From NCBI GenBank assembly GCA_037190485.1, contig JBBCJB010000012.1, positions 62,001 through 126,000 of the forward strand: a stretch of 64,000 nt of DNA. Direction: 5' to 3'. Source of the stretch: Parapedobacter sp037190485 (lineage in GTDB: Bacteria > Bacteroidota > Bacteroidia > Sphingobacteriales > Sphingobacteriaceae). Positions 26,404 through 34,658 of this stretch are shown piece by piece. Each line of letters opens with the position of its first letter. Position 1 is the first letter of the stretch. The notes below the pieces were generated by a model. The model did no database searches and was not told where the DNA came from. It saw nothing but the letters and a program-made list of their open reading frames with translations. The translations under genes and the position numbers were made by a program.

Positions 26404-28536
26404 TTAATACGTAAACGTCAATCCGCCGCCCCAGCCCATGTCGCTGTCGTAGTGGGAGGATAGCGATACATATTTCGTCAGGATGTACTTCGCGCCGAGG
26501 GTGTACTCGCGGTCGCTGTTGTAGGCGCCGCGCAGCCGCAGCCTGGCCGTCAGCGGGATGTCGTCGCGGGCCACTTGAAGGCGTACATACCCGCGGCTGT
26601 TCATCCGGAGATCGGCGACGATGAACCACGGCAGGGTATACTGGATGCCCAGGTGGGCGGCCGAACGATCGTCTTTGGTGTTGGCTTGCCCGAACCAGTT
26701 CCGTGGGGCATGCCCGCCCTCACGGTGGCGCCATTCCCAACCCACGAAAGCCAGGAGGAATTGGTTCTTGTCGAGGTAGCGACCCAGGCGGCTGTCCACT
26801 TCAAAGCCCTTTCGGCTATTCGGGCCGAGGTGCCAGTCGGTCTGCCAGGCCCAGCGCGTGTTTTCGAGCACCACTTCACCATCGCTTGCGTTGCTCTCGA
26901 TGCCGATTTCGGCACCGAGGTAAAACCGGCGGTCATCGGCATACACCTTGCGCAGGGCCTTCTTGGGTTCTGGTAGCTGCGGATTGGGCGGCGAGCCTTC
27001 GTAGGCGAAGATGCGGCCCATGCCACTCATCATGTGGTAGAGGATGTGGCAGTGGAAAAACCAGTCACCGTATCCCTCAGACGCATTGAACTCGATGGTG
27101 TCGGTTTCCATGGGCATGATGTCAAGCGCGTTTTTCAACGGGGCATGGTCGCCTTGGCCATTCACCACGCGGAAGAAGTGACCGTGCAGGTGCATGGGGT
27201 GGCGCATCATCGAATTGTTGGTCAGGATGATGCGGATATTCTCGCCTTTCTCGATGGCGATCTTGTCGCTTTCGGAAACCGTGCGGTTATTCACCGTCCA
27301 CACATAACGGTTCATGTTGCCCGTCAGTTCGAAGTGCAAGGTCCGGAACGGCTTGTCGGGCAACACCGTCGGCTGGGGCGATCGGAGCATGGCATAATCG
27401 AGCGTCTTGGGACCATTGCCTTCGGGATACATCACCGCGTTCATGTCCATCTGTTGCAGGCTCATGTCCATGCCCATGTCTTTCATGTTGCCGCCCACGG
27501 TCATCATGTCGTTCATCATCGCCATTCCGGCGAAATAGTCGAGCCCGCCCAGCGGCTGTTTCAACTGCCTGATGCCGTCGCCCAGCCAGAGGGACGCTTG
27601 GCCCAGGCGGTCTTCGGACGTGGCCACCAACTCGTAAGCCACGCCGTCTGCCGGGATGGTCACTTCAACGTCATAGGTTTCGGATACGCCCACGATGAGC
27701 CGGTCTACGGTCACCGGTTCCACGTCGGCGCCGTCCGAGGCCACCACCGTGAGCGGCCCGCCCGCGTAGGTGAGCCAGAAGTAGGTCGATGAGCTGCCGT
27801 TGATGACCCGTACCCGTACGGTGTCGCCTTTACGGTATCGCGCACGCTGCTGCTCGGCCTGGCCATTCACGAGGAAACGGTCGTAGTAGACGTCGCTCAC
27901 GTCCATGGCGTGCATCCGCTTCCACTCGTTGGCGAGCTTGGTGCCGAAATGCCCCGACAGCAGCCCTTCGCCGTAACTTTGCGCGGCTCCCTTCCGGATG
28001 CCGTACCAATCGGTGGCCCGGTGCAGCGACCGCTCGATCTGGTGCGGGTTTTCGTCGCTCCAATCGCTCAGCAGCATCACCTCTTCCGCGGCCGGCCGCT
28101 CGTCCTTTTTGTGGATGACGAATGCGCCGTACATGCCCAGCTGTTCCTGCAGCATCGTATGCGAGTGGTACCAATAGGTGCCGCTCTGCCGAATGGGGAA
28201 CCGGTACACGTGGGTGCCCATGCCTTTTATCGGTGCCGTGGTGAGGTGGGGTACGCCGTCCTGTTCGTTGGGTAGCAGCAAGCCGTGCCAGTGGATGGAC
28301 GTCTCGTGGTGCATATGGTTATGCACATGGATCTCGGCGGTGTCGCCCTCGGTGAAATGGAGGGTCGGCGCGGGGAGTTGTCCATTGATGGCGATGGCCT
28401 TGCGCGGCTTGCCGGTATAGTTGACCACGGTATCGGCGATCGCCAGGTCATAGCGCACCGTCTGTTGCGCCGACACCGCCAGTGCCCCTGCGACCCACAG
28501 GCCGAGCAGCGGGATGCGTATGCCGTAGCCAACCAT
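26404..28536 (-). CDS. Multicopper oxidase with C-terminal outer-membrane barrel-like extension
   Basis: 710 residues with an N-terminal signal ending near AVSAQQ. Copper ligands: HWHG (H82, H84), YHSH (H124, H126), RHPMHLHGH and FFHCHILYHM. A Met-rich stretch lies between (MAMMNDMM, MKDMGMDM), as in CopA/CueO-type cuprous oxidases. After the last ligand cluster about 190 extra residues follow (from KALRKVYADDRRFYLGAEIG), rich in alternating aromatic strands and ending GGGLTFTY, like the end of an outer-membrane barrel or CopB-type domain. It probably oxidises Cu(I) in the periplasm. It lies three bases after the DUF3347 gene. Confidence 0.88.
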   Translation of the reverse strand: MVGYGIRIPLLGLWVAGALAVSAQQTVRYDLAIADTVVNYTGKPRKAIAINGQLPAPTLHFTEGDTAEIHVHNHMHHETSIHWHGLLLPNEQDGVPHLTTAPIKGMGTHVYRFPIRQSGTYWYHSHTMLQEQLGMYGAFVIHKKDERPAAEEVMLLSDWSDENPHQIERSLHRATDWYGIRKGAAQSYGEGLLSGHFGTKLANEWKRMHAMDVSDVYYDRFLVNGQAEQQRARYRKGDTVRVRVINGSSSTYFWLTYAGGPLTVVASDGADVEPVTVDRLIVGVSETYDVEVTIPADGVAYELVATSEDRLGQASLWLGDGIRQLKQPLGGLDYFAGMAMMNDMMTVGGNMKDMGMDMSLQQMDMNAVMYPEGNGPKTLDYAMLRSPQPTVLPDKPFRTLHFELTGNMNRYVWTVNNRTVSESDKIAIEKGENIRIILTNNSMMRHPMHLHGHFFRVVNGQGDHAPLKNALDIMPMETDTIEFNASEGYGDWFFHCHILYHMMSGMGRIFAYEGSPPNPQLPEPKKALRKVYADDRRFYLGAEIGIESNASDGEVVLENTRWAWQTDWHLGPNSRKGFEVDSRLGRYLDKNQFLLAFVGWEWRHREGGHAPRNWFGQANTKDDRSAAHLGIQYTLPWFIVADLRMNSRGYVRLQVARDDIPLTARLRLRGAYNSDREYTLGAKYILTKYVSLSSHYDSDMGWGGGLTFTY

Positions 28537-28539
28537 GCG

Positions 28540-29388
28540 TTATTCGTGATCGCGGTGTTGCGGGGCGCTTTTGCCGCCCAACGTTTCGACTACGCTGCCG
28601 CATGTCAGCATCCGGTCGCCGTAATACGGGTTACGGATGGCTTTCTCGGCGCTCAGCCAATTGGCTCCCTTCACCTTGCCATGGGTGTACATGGGGCAAT
28701 GCTGGTAATATACCGTGGCCGCGGGCGGGTTGGCCTTCGCCAGCGCATGGAAGCTTTCGGATAGCTTGGCGAATGCGGCGCGTTGGCCTTCGATGGTCTT
28801 TCCCTTCGCGACTTCGCGCGCTGCCGAGGCCGTTTTTTTCGCCTCCGGGGCGGATAGCGCTTCCAGGAGCTTGGCCAACCCGGTGGCCCGAGACGGGATG
28901 CCCTCGGCCTTGCCCTCCACCAGCGCATCCTTCAATGCGAAATAGGCTTCCAACGCACCGTCGATCGATGGAACATGGCCTTTATGCCCTGCTTCGGCCT
29001 TGCCTGTGCGGCGCGCTTCGACCGAGGCGACGGCAGCGATCGCCTGCGGTACCCGTTCGTAACGGCAGCATTCGTCGAGCGCGGCGTAGGCCTCGGCCGG
29101 AGCAAGGTATCGCTCGTTGTCGTAACCGGCGTAGGCCACCCGTTTCAAGACCTCATCGGCGTTCGTGGTCGCCGAGTCGTAGGTGAGCTCGGCCAGGTGG
29201 CTGTCCAGGTCCCAGGCGAGCATGGCCTCGCCTTTTTTCGAGGCCGCCGTTTCGATGGCTTGCTTGCACAGGCTGCATTTGCCCGCGATGCGCAGTGTTT
29301 CCGTCTTTGCATTCGGAAGCTGTGCCGACAGGGCAGATCCGGCTTGGAGCAATGCCGCGAATAAGAAGATGGCTTTCATGGCGCCCAT
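28540..29388 (-). CDS. Exported HMA-like and DUF3347 copper-handling protein
   Basis: 282 residues from ATG 29386-29388; an ATG nine bases later is equally possible. A signal peptide ends near SALSAQ. Next comes an HMA-like fold with the metal-binding KCSLC (C38, C41). The C-terminal half is a DUF3347 domain ending in CPMYTHGKVKGANWLS, then IRNPYYGDRMLTCG, a motif seen in CusB-linked metal-binding proteins. It likely binds copper in the periplasm. It lies between the copper chaperone (gap one base) and the multicopper oxidase (gap three bases). Confidence 0.8.
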   Translation of the reverse strand: MGAMKAIFLFAALLQAGSALSAQLPNAKTETLRIAGKCSLCKQAIETAASKKGEAMLAWDLDSHLAELTYDSATTNADEVLKRVAYAGYDNERYLAPAEAYAALDECCRYERVPQAIAAVASVEARRTGKAEAGHKGHVPSIDGALEAYFALKDALVEGKAEGIPSRATGLAKLLEALSAPEAKKTASAAREVAKGKTIEGQRAAFAKLSESFHALAKANPPAATVYYQHCPMYTHGKVKGANWLSAEKAIRNPYYGDRMLTCGSVVETLGGKSAPQHRDHE

Positions 29389-29389
29389 G

Positions 29390-29611
29390 TCATTGCCCGA
29401 TCGATTCCGCCTTGAACCCGGCCTTGGCGACCGCGGCCACCACGGCCTGTTCGGTTGCCGTGTCGGCGTCGACGGTCAGCACCTTGTCGGGGCTACCGGT
29501 GTCTACGTTCCATTTCCCTTCGCCCACCGATTGGTTCAAGGATGGCGTCACGGCCGCCACGCAGCCCCCGCAATTGATCGTCGTCTTGAATTTCAGTTGT
29601 TCTTTCATCAC
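29390..29611 (-). CDS. HMA-domain copper chaperone
   Basis: 73 residues, a single heavy-metal-associated domain. The metal site is INCGGC (C14, C17) rather than the more common MxCxxC. No signal peptide, so it is a cytosolic copper carrier of the CopZ type, probably delivering Cu(I) to the CopA ATPase encoded 79 bases upstream. The downstream gene starts one base after its stop. Confidence 0.85.
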   Translation of the reverse strand: MMKEQLKFKTTINCGGCVAAVTPSLNQSVGEGKWNVDTGSPDKVLTVDADTATEQAVVAAVAKAGFKAESIGQ

Positions 29612-29662
29612 TTAAACTATTTAATCATTACTATTTATCAATAAACACATTATATCAACAAT

Positions 29663-29694
29663 ATCATCAAATCGTCAGATCATCAAATCCTCAA
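29663..29694. repeat. Degenerate octamer tandem repeat, four units, running into the copA stop codon
   Basis: Four successive 8-base units (29663, 29671, 29679, 29687) follow the pattern ATCNTCAR: ATCATCAA, ATCGTCAG, ATCATCAA, ATCCTCAA. The fourth covers the copA stop codon (29691-29693). The array separates copA from the HMA chaperone gene within the copper operon, in an AT-rich gap. Confidence 0.7.
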
Positions 29695-31913
29695 GCCAGC
29701 TTCAATCGCAAACTGTTCGTCACCACGCTTACGCTGCTGAGTGCCATGGCCGCGCCTGCCACCATGGGATCCAGCAGGAAGCCGTTGACGGGATACAGCG
29801 CTCCGGCCGCTATCGGGATGCCGATCACGTTATAGATAAACGCCCAAAAGAGGTTTTGTTTGATGGTCGCCACGGTTTTGCGCGAAAGCGCGATGGCTTG
29901 CGGTATTTTGGTGAGGTCGCTGGCGATGATGGTCATCTTGGCCACGTCCATGGCGATGTCGCTCCCTTTGCCCATGGCGATGCTCACGTCGGCTTGGGCG
30001 AGTGCGTTGCTGTCGTTGATGCCATCGCCCACCATGCCCACCACGTGCCCTTCGGCTTGCAGGGCTTTGATGAAATCGGCCTTTTGTGCCGGCAGCACGT
30101 TGGCTTGGTAATGGCCGATTCCCGTCTGTTCGGCGACCGCCTTCGCCGTCTGCTCATTGTCGCCGGTGAGCATGTACACGGCTACCCCCGCGTCCTGCAA
30201 CCGGCGCACGGCTTCCACCGACGTGGGTTTGATCTTGTCGGCGATGGCCAAGGCCGCCAACAGGGTCGAGCCGTCCGCGAAATGGATCACGGTATGGGCA
30301 AGCGCGAGTTGCCCGTCTATCCATTGCCGGGCGTCGTGGCCGATCGCGATGCCGTGGTCGCGCAGCAGCGCCGCGTTGCCGATCAGGTAATCGGTTCCCG
30401 CGTGCGTGCCCCGTATCCCTTGGCCGGTGATGTTTTCAACGGCCATGCCATCGGCGATGAAGGCGGCCCTGTCGCGGAGCGTGTCGACCACGGCATCCGC
30501 CAGCGGGTGCTCGGAGGATCGCTCGATGCTGTACAGGATGTCGCGCAGTTCATCCGTTTCGGGTACGAACCAATGGAGGGCCACCACCTCCGGCTTCCCC
30601 TCGGTGATCGTGCCGGTCTTGTCCAGGATGACCGCGTCGAGTTCCTTGGCCTGTTCCAGGCTTTCGGCGTCCTTGATGAGGATGCCCTGCTCGGCGCCCT
30701 TGCCGACGCCGACCATGATGGCCGTAGGGGTGGCCAATCCGAGCGCACATGGGCAGGCGATGACCAGTACCGTGACCAGCGCCAGCAGGCCATGGGTGAA
30801 ACCTTCCTGGCCATCGAGGACGAGCCACAGCACAAAGCTCAGCGCGGCGATCCCGATCACGATGGGCACGAAGATGCCCGAGATGCGGTCGACGAGCTTT
30901 TGGACCGGCGCCTTGCTGCCTTGGGCAGCCTGCACCAATTTGATGATCTGCCCGAGCAGCGTCTCGCTGCCCACCTTTTCGGCCTTGAATTGGAAACTGC
31001 CCTTCTGGTTGATGGTGCCCGCGAAAACCGTCGCGCCCGCCGCTTTGGCCACCGGTATCGGCTCGCCGCTGATCATGCTTTCGTCCACGTATGAGCTGCC
31101 CGACACCACCCGGCCATCGACAGCCACTTTTTCGCCCGGTTTCACCAGTAGCGTGTCGCCCACGGCGACCTCGCCGATGGGCACCGCTACCTGTTGACCG
31201 TCGTCGCGCATGAGGATCACGTGCTTCGGTTGCAGGCCCATCAGCTTCTTGATGGCCGAAGACGTATTGCCCTTTGCCCGTTCCTCGAGCAGTTTGCCCA
31301 GCAAGATAAAGGCGATCACCACGCCCGCCGTCTCGAAATACGTATGCGGGTGCAGCCCCCGGCTGTGCCAGAAATCGGGGAATGCCATGTTGAAGACACT
31401 GAATAGGTAGGCCACGCCCGTGCTCAAGGCCACCAACGTATCCATGTTGGCCGATCGGTGCTTGGCCTGGTTGTACGCACCGACGAAAAACTGCCTGCCC
31501 AGCACGAAGACGATGGGCGTGGCGAGCAGCCCCATGGCGTAGTTGGCCCACGGCTGTTCCATCAATGCGGGCGTCATGCCGATGACCACCAGGGGGATGG
31601 CCAGTACGATGGCGCTTACCGTGCGCGTTTTCAGCGATTTGAAATGCGAGGCCTGCAGGGCATCCAGCGATTGCGCGGCCGACTCCGACTCGTCGATCAT
31701 CAGGTCGTATCCGATGGACTGCACCGCGGCCCTGAGCTGCCGTGCATCCGTTTGGTCTGGCGCATATTCCACCTGCGCGGTGGCATTGGCATAGTTCACC
31801 GAAGCGGAGACCACCCCCGGCTGCGCGGCCAGGATGGTCTCCGTGCTGTTGGCGCACGATGCGCAAGACAGGTTGAGCACCGGGAATGACTTCTTTACTG
31901 TTGCATGATCCAT
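29691..31913 (-). CDS. copA: Copper-translocating P1B-type ATPase
   Basis: 740 residues from ATG 31911-31913, with a strong AGGAGG ribosome site eight bases upstream, unusual in this window. One N-terminal HMA domain (CASC, C17-C20), then TM helices and the ion path motif CPC (387-389, in VIACPCALGLATP). Phosphorylation Asp is D431 in DKTGT; SSEHPLA (nucleotide binding) and GDGINDSNAL follow. It pumps Cu(I) out of the cytosol. It heads a minus-strand copper set with the HMA chaperone, DUF3347 protein and multicopper oxidase. Confidence 0.95.
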   Translation of the reverse strand: MDHATVKKSFPVLNLSCASCANSTETILAAQPGVVSASVNYANATAQVEYAPDQTDARQLRAAVQSIGYDLMIDESESAAQSLDALQASHFKSLKTRTVSAIVLAIPLVVIGMTPALMEQPWANYAMGLLATPIVFVLGRQFFVGAYNQAKHRSANMDTLVALSTGVAYLFSVFNMAFPDFWHSRGLHPHTYFETAGVVIAFILLGKLLEERAKGNTSSAIKKLMGLQPKHVILMRDDGQQVAVPIGEVAVGDTLLVKPGEKVAVDGRVVSGSSYVDESMISGEPIPVAKAAGATVFAGTINQKGSFQFKAEKVGSETLLGQIIKLVQAAQGSKAPVQKLVDRISGIFVPIVIGIAALSFVLWLVLDGQEGFTHGLLALVTVLVIACPCALGLATPTAIMVGVGKGAEQGILIKDAESLEQAKELDAVILDKTGTITEGKPEVVALHWFVPETDELRDILYSIERSSEHPLADAVVDTLRDRAAFIADGMAVENITGQGIRGTHAGTDYLIGNAALLRDHGIAIGHDARQWIDGQLALAHTVIHFADGSTLLAALAIADKIKPTSVEAVRRLQDAGVAVYMLTGDNEQTAKAVAEQTGIGHYQANVLPAQKADFIKALQAEGHVVGMVGDGINDSNALAQADVSIAMGKGSDIAMDVAKMTIIASDLTKIPQAIALSRKTVATIKQNLFWAFIYNVIGIPIAAGALYPVNGFLLDPMVAGAAMALSSVSVVTNSLRLKLA

Positions 31914-31923
31914 ATTTCCTCCT

Positions 31924-31957
31924 GGTTGGATGATGCAAATCTCGGCATTATCCAACC
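31924..31957. promoter_or_regulatory. Inverted repeat upstream of copA (operator or leader hairpin)
   Basis: Arms GGTTGGATGATG (31924-31935) and CATTATCCAACC (31946-31957) match at 11 of 12 positions around a 10-base spacer. The element begins ten bases upstream of the copA start, overlapping the region next to the strong AGGAGG site. It could bind a metal-responsive regulator or form an RNA hairpin that controls copA translation. Confidence 0.5.
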
Positions 31958-31992
31958 GGCGCCGTTATGGAATGATGGGAAATGTTTATGGT

Positions 31993-32379
31993 TTACCGCA
32001 CCGAGGTGATCCACCAGGCATTGCCGAACGGGTCTGTCACCCCGCAGGTCCTGCCGTACGGTTTGTCGGCGGGTTCCTGCCCCGGTACGGTCTCCGCGCC
32101 CGCCCGCAACGCCTTTCCGTAGGTCTCGTCCGCATCGGCTACGTGGATGAACATCCCGGCGTTCATGGCCGTGAACCGTTCGGTTGCCTCGGCGAACATG
32201 ATGACGGTGTCGTCGCCGATGCGGAGCTCACCGTGCATGATGCCTCCCTTTCCGTCGGGTACGGTCGTTTGCTCGGTCGCGTCGAACACGGTTTCCATGA
32301 ACCGCATGAAGGCAGGTGCGTCGTTGACGATCAAGTAGGGCATGAGCCGGTTGTACTGCGCTGGAATGTTTGTTTTCAT
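31993..32379 (-). CDS. VOC family protein (glyoxalase/PhnB-like)
   Basis: 128 residues from ATG 32377-32379. It begins MKTNIPAQYNRLMPYLIVND and contains MHGELRIGDDTVIMFAE and CGVTDPFGNAWWI, the usual marks of PhnB/3-demethylubiquinone methyltransferase-like VOC proteins. No reaction can be assigned. It is followed downstream by copA and preceded by the AraC gene with an 87-base gap. Confidence 0.85.
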   Translation of the reverse strand: MKTNIPAQYNRLMPYLIVNDAPAFMRFMETVFDATEQTTVPDGKGGIMHGELRIGDDTVIMFAEATERFTAMNAGMFIHVADADETYGKALRAGAETVPGQEPADKPYGRTCGVTDPFGNAWWITSVR

Positions 32380-32466
32380 GTTCGTTGTCTTTGATGTATG
32401 CCGCAAAACTACCCGTCTTGCGCGAAGCGGAATTGGAAATAACCGACATTCTTCGGGCCCGTCCGA

Positions 32467-33255
32467 TCAATCCCGCCACAGCGTGGCGTCGGTAAGGCCA
32501 GAAAAGTACCGTTTGGGGTGGAGGCCCGAAAACTGCCTGAAGTCATGGATGAAATGCGATTGGTCGTAATATCCGCAATGCAGCGCTATTTCCGTCAGTT
32601 TCACGGCGCGGTCGCCGTAGAACGCCATCGCTTCGTGGAAGCGTGCTATCCGCGAGAACAGTTTGGGGTTCAGGCCCGCAAACCGAAGGAACTGCCGCTC
32701 GAACTGCCGCTCGGAGAGGAAATGGTCGGTCGCCGCCTGTTTCACGCTGGCCGATGCCTGGCCGTGGATGATCGACGTGATGGCACGGAACACCGGTCGG
32801 CACAGGTCGCTGTGCCTGGACAGCCGCTGGGCGACGAAATCGGAGATGAGGGCGATGCGTTCGGCGTGATCCCGCGCGGTGATGACGCGTTCTTCCAATT
32901 CAGGGCCACCCGGCCACGTGCCGAGGGCGACTTCCTCGTCGGCGATGTCGGACGTCGGCACGTCGAACACCAACGGGATGGCATGCGGGTAGAAGTATAC
33001 GCCGAATATCCCGAACGCATGCGCGACCCGGTAGCTGCGGGTGCGGCGGCTGGGCCCATTGATGCCCGCGGCGAACGACTGTTCGCGCCGACCGTCTGGC
33101 CGGATTTCATCGAAGCGGCCATCGTAGTGGAACACCAGTTCCGGGCAGGTATCGGCCATGGCATGGTGGGTATATGCCGAAACGCCTTCCAACACCCAGA
33201 AGCAACGGATGAAATCCCGCAAGCGGGCTTGGGGGGCGATGGTGACGTAGCGCAT
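32467..33255 (-). CDS. AraC family transcriptional regulator
   Basis: 262 residues. The N-terminal 130 residues form a sensing domain (YVTIAPQARLRDFIRCFWVL, typical of the DUF6597 type). The C-terminal HTH pair includes TEIALHCGYYDQSHFIHDFR and GLHPKRYFSG. A TAACTTCG element six bases before the start (33262-33269) is a likely -7 site. It is divergent from icd, with only 75 bases between them, and may control the VOC gene that follows. Confidence 0.9.
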   Translation of the reverse strand: MRYVTIAPQARLRDFIRCFWVLEGVSAYTHHAMADTCPELVFHYDGRFDEIRPDGRREQSFAAGINGPSRRTRSYRVAHAFGIFGVYFYPHAIPLVFDVPTSDIADEEVALGTWPGGPELEERVITARDHAERIALISDFVAQRLSRHSDLCRPVFRAITSIIHGQASASVKQAATDHFLSERQFERQFLRFAGLNPKLFSRIARFHEAMAFYGDRAVKLTEIALHCGYYDQSHFIHDFRQFSGLHPKRYFSGLTDATLWRD

Positions 33256-33261
33256 GTTCGG

Positions 33262-33309
33262 CGAAGTTAGCGATTTTTGTGCGATGGACGCCTAATTTTG
33301 CTAACTTTG
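33262..33309. promoter_or_regulatory. Divergent promoters for araC-type gene and icd
   Basis: Minus: TAACTTCG (33262-33269), one mismatch from TAnnTTTG. Plus: TTTG (33276-33279), a 22-base spacer and TAACTTTG (33302-33309), a perfect -7 element 21 bases before the icd start; a second element TAATTTTG overlaps at 33292-33299. Confidence 0.5.
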
Positions 33310-33330
33310 GACGTTTTTGAAGCAAACGGC

Positions 33331-34626
33331 ATGACGAAGATCACAAGGAAATCGGACGGCACGCTCCACGTGCCCGACCAGGTGGACATCCCATTCATCA
33401 TCGGGGACGGCATCGGCCCCGATATCTGGCGCGCGGCCGTGCGGGTATTCGACGCGGCCGTGGAGCGGGCCTATCCGGGCAAGCGCCAGGTCCGCTGGGT
33501 CGAGGTGCTTGCGGGCGAGAAGGCATTCGGGCAAACCGGATCGTGGTTGCCCGAGGAAACCATCGACGCCTTCCGGGACTACGTGGTGGGCATCAAGGGG
33601 CCACTCACCACACCGATAGGCGGGGGCATACGCTCGCTGAACGTGGCCATCCGCAAGGCCCTTGACCTGTACGTCTGCCAGCGGCCCACGCGGTGGTTCG
33701 AGGGGGTGCCGTCGCCGGTCAAGCATCCGGAATACGTGGACATGGTCGTCTTCCGCGAAAACACGGAAGACATCTACACCGGCATCGAGTTCGCGGCCGA
33801 CACGGCCGAGTGCGCCCGCGTGCGGGAGTTCCTCCGGCACGACATGCAGGTGGATGCCGATTTCACGGCCGATACGGCCATCGGCGTCAAGACCGTCTCG
33901 GAGACCGGATCCAAGCGGCTCGTGCGGGCGGCGATCGCGCACGCCATCCGGTATCGCCTCCCTTCGGTGGCATTGGTGCACAAAGGCAACATCATGAAAT
34001 ATACCGAGGGCGCGTTCAAGCAATGGGGCTACGAGGTGGCGGAGGCGGAGTTCGGTGACCGGACGTATACCTGGGCGCAGTGGGAGCGGACGAAGGCCGA
34101 CGTGGGCGAACGCGCGGCCAATGAGGCGTTGCGGGCCGCCGAGGCCGACGGAAAGGTCGTCATCAAGGACGTGATCGCCGACAATTTCCTGCAGCAGATC
34201 CTGTTGAATCCGAGGGATTTCTCGGTCATTGCCACGCTCAACCTGAACGGGGACTACATTTCCGACGCCTTGGCGGCGATCGTGGGCGGCATCGGCATCG
34301 CGCCGGGGGCCAACATCAACTACCAGACCGGGCACGCGGTGTTCGAGGCGACGCACGGCACGGCACCCCGGTTTGCCGATACCGACAGCATGAACCCTTC
34401 GTCGGTGATCCTGAGCGGGGCGATGCTGTTCGAGTACATCGGCTGGGACGAGGCGGCGTCGGCCATCGTTGGTGCCCTTCAGGAAACCATCCTGCAGAAA
34501 ACCGTCACGGTCGATTTCTTCAACCAGATGGAAGATGGCACGTTGCTAAAGACCAGTGAATTCGCTTCGGCCATCGTCGATAAAATAAAAACCGGCTTTG
34601 GCCGTTCGATATACGAAGACAACTAA
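33331..34626 (+). CDS. icd: NADP-dependent isocitrate dehydrogenase
   Basis: 431 residues from ATG 33331. The substrate site IRSLNVAIRKALDLYVCQRP and GVPSPVKHPEYVDMVVFREN, plus TEDIYTGIEF, match the E. coli-type enzyme. It oxidises isocitrate to 2-oxoglutarate in the TCA cycle. It stands alone with its own promoter. Confidence 0.95.
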   Translation: MTKITRKSDGTLHVPDQVDIPFIIGDGIGPDIWRAAVRVFDAAVERAYPGKRQVRWVEVLAGEKAFGQTGSWLPEETIDAFRDYVVGIKGPLTTPIGGGIRSLNVAIRKALDLYVCQRPTRWFEGVPSPVKHPEYVDMVVFRENTEDIYTGIEFAADTAECARVREFLRHDMQVDADFTADTAIGVKTVSETGSKRLVRAAIAHAIRYRLPSVALVHKGNIMKYTEGAFKQWGYEVAEAEFGDRTYTWAQWERTKADVGERAANEALRAAEADGKVVIKDVIADNFLQQILLNPRDFSVIATLNLNGDYISDALAAIVGGIGIAPGANINYQTGHAVFEATHGTAPRFADTDSMNPSSVILSGAMLFEYIGWDEAASAIVGALQETILQKTVTVDFFNQMEDGTLLKTSEFASAIVDKIKTGFGRSIYEDN

Positions 34627-34658
34627 GACACACATACAACGATTTAAACATTTACCCC

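Noticed and set aside
29856..31094. 412-residue plus-strand frame opposite copA
   Set aside because: Antisense to the P-type ATPase motifs.
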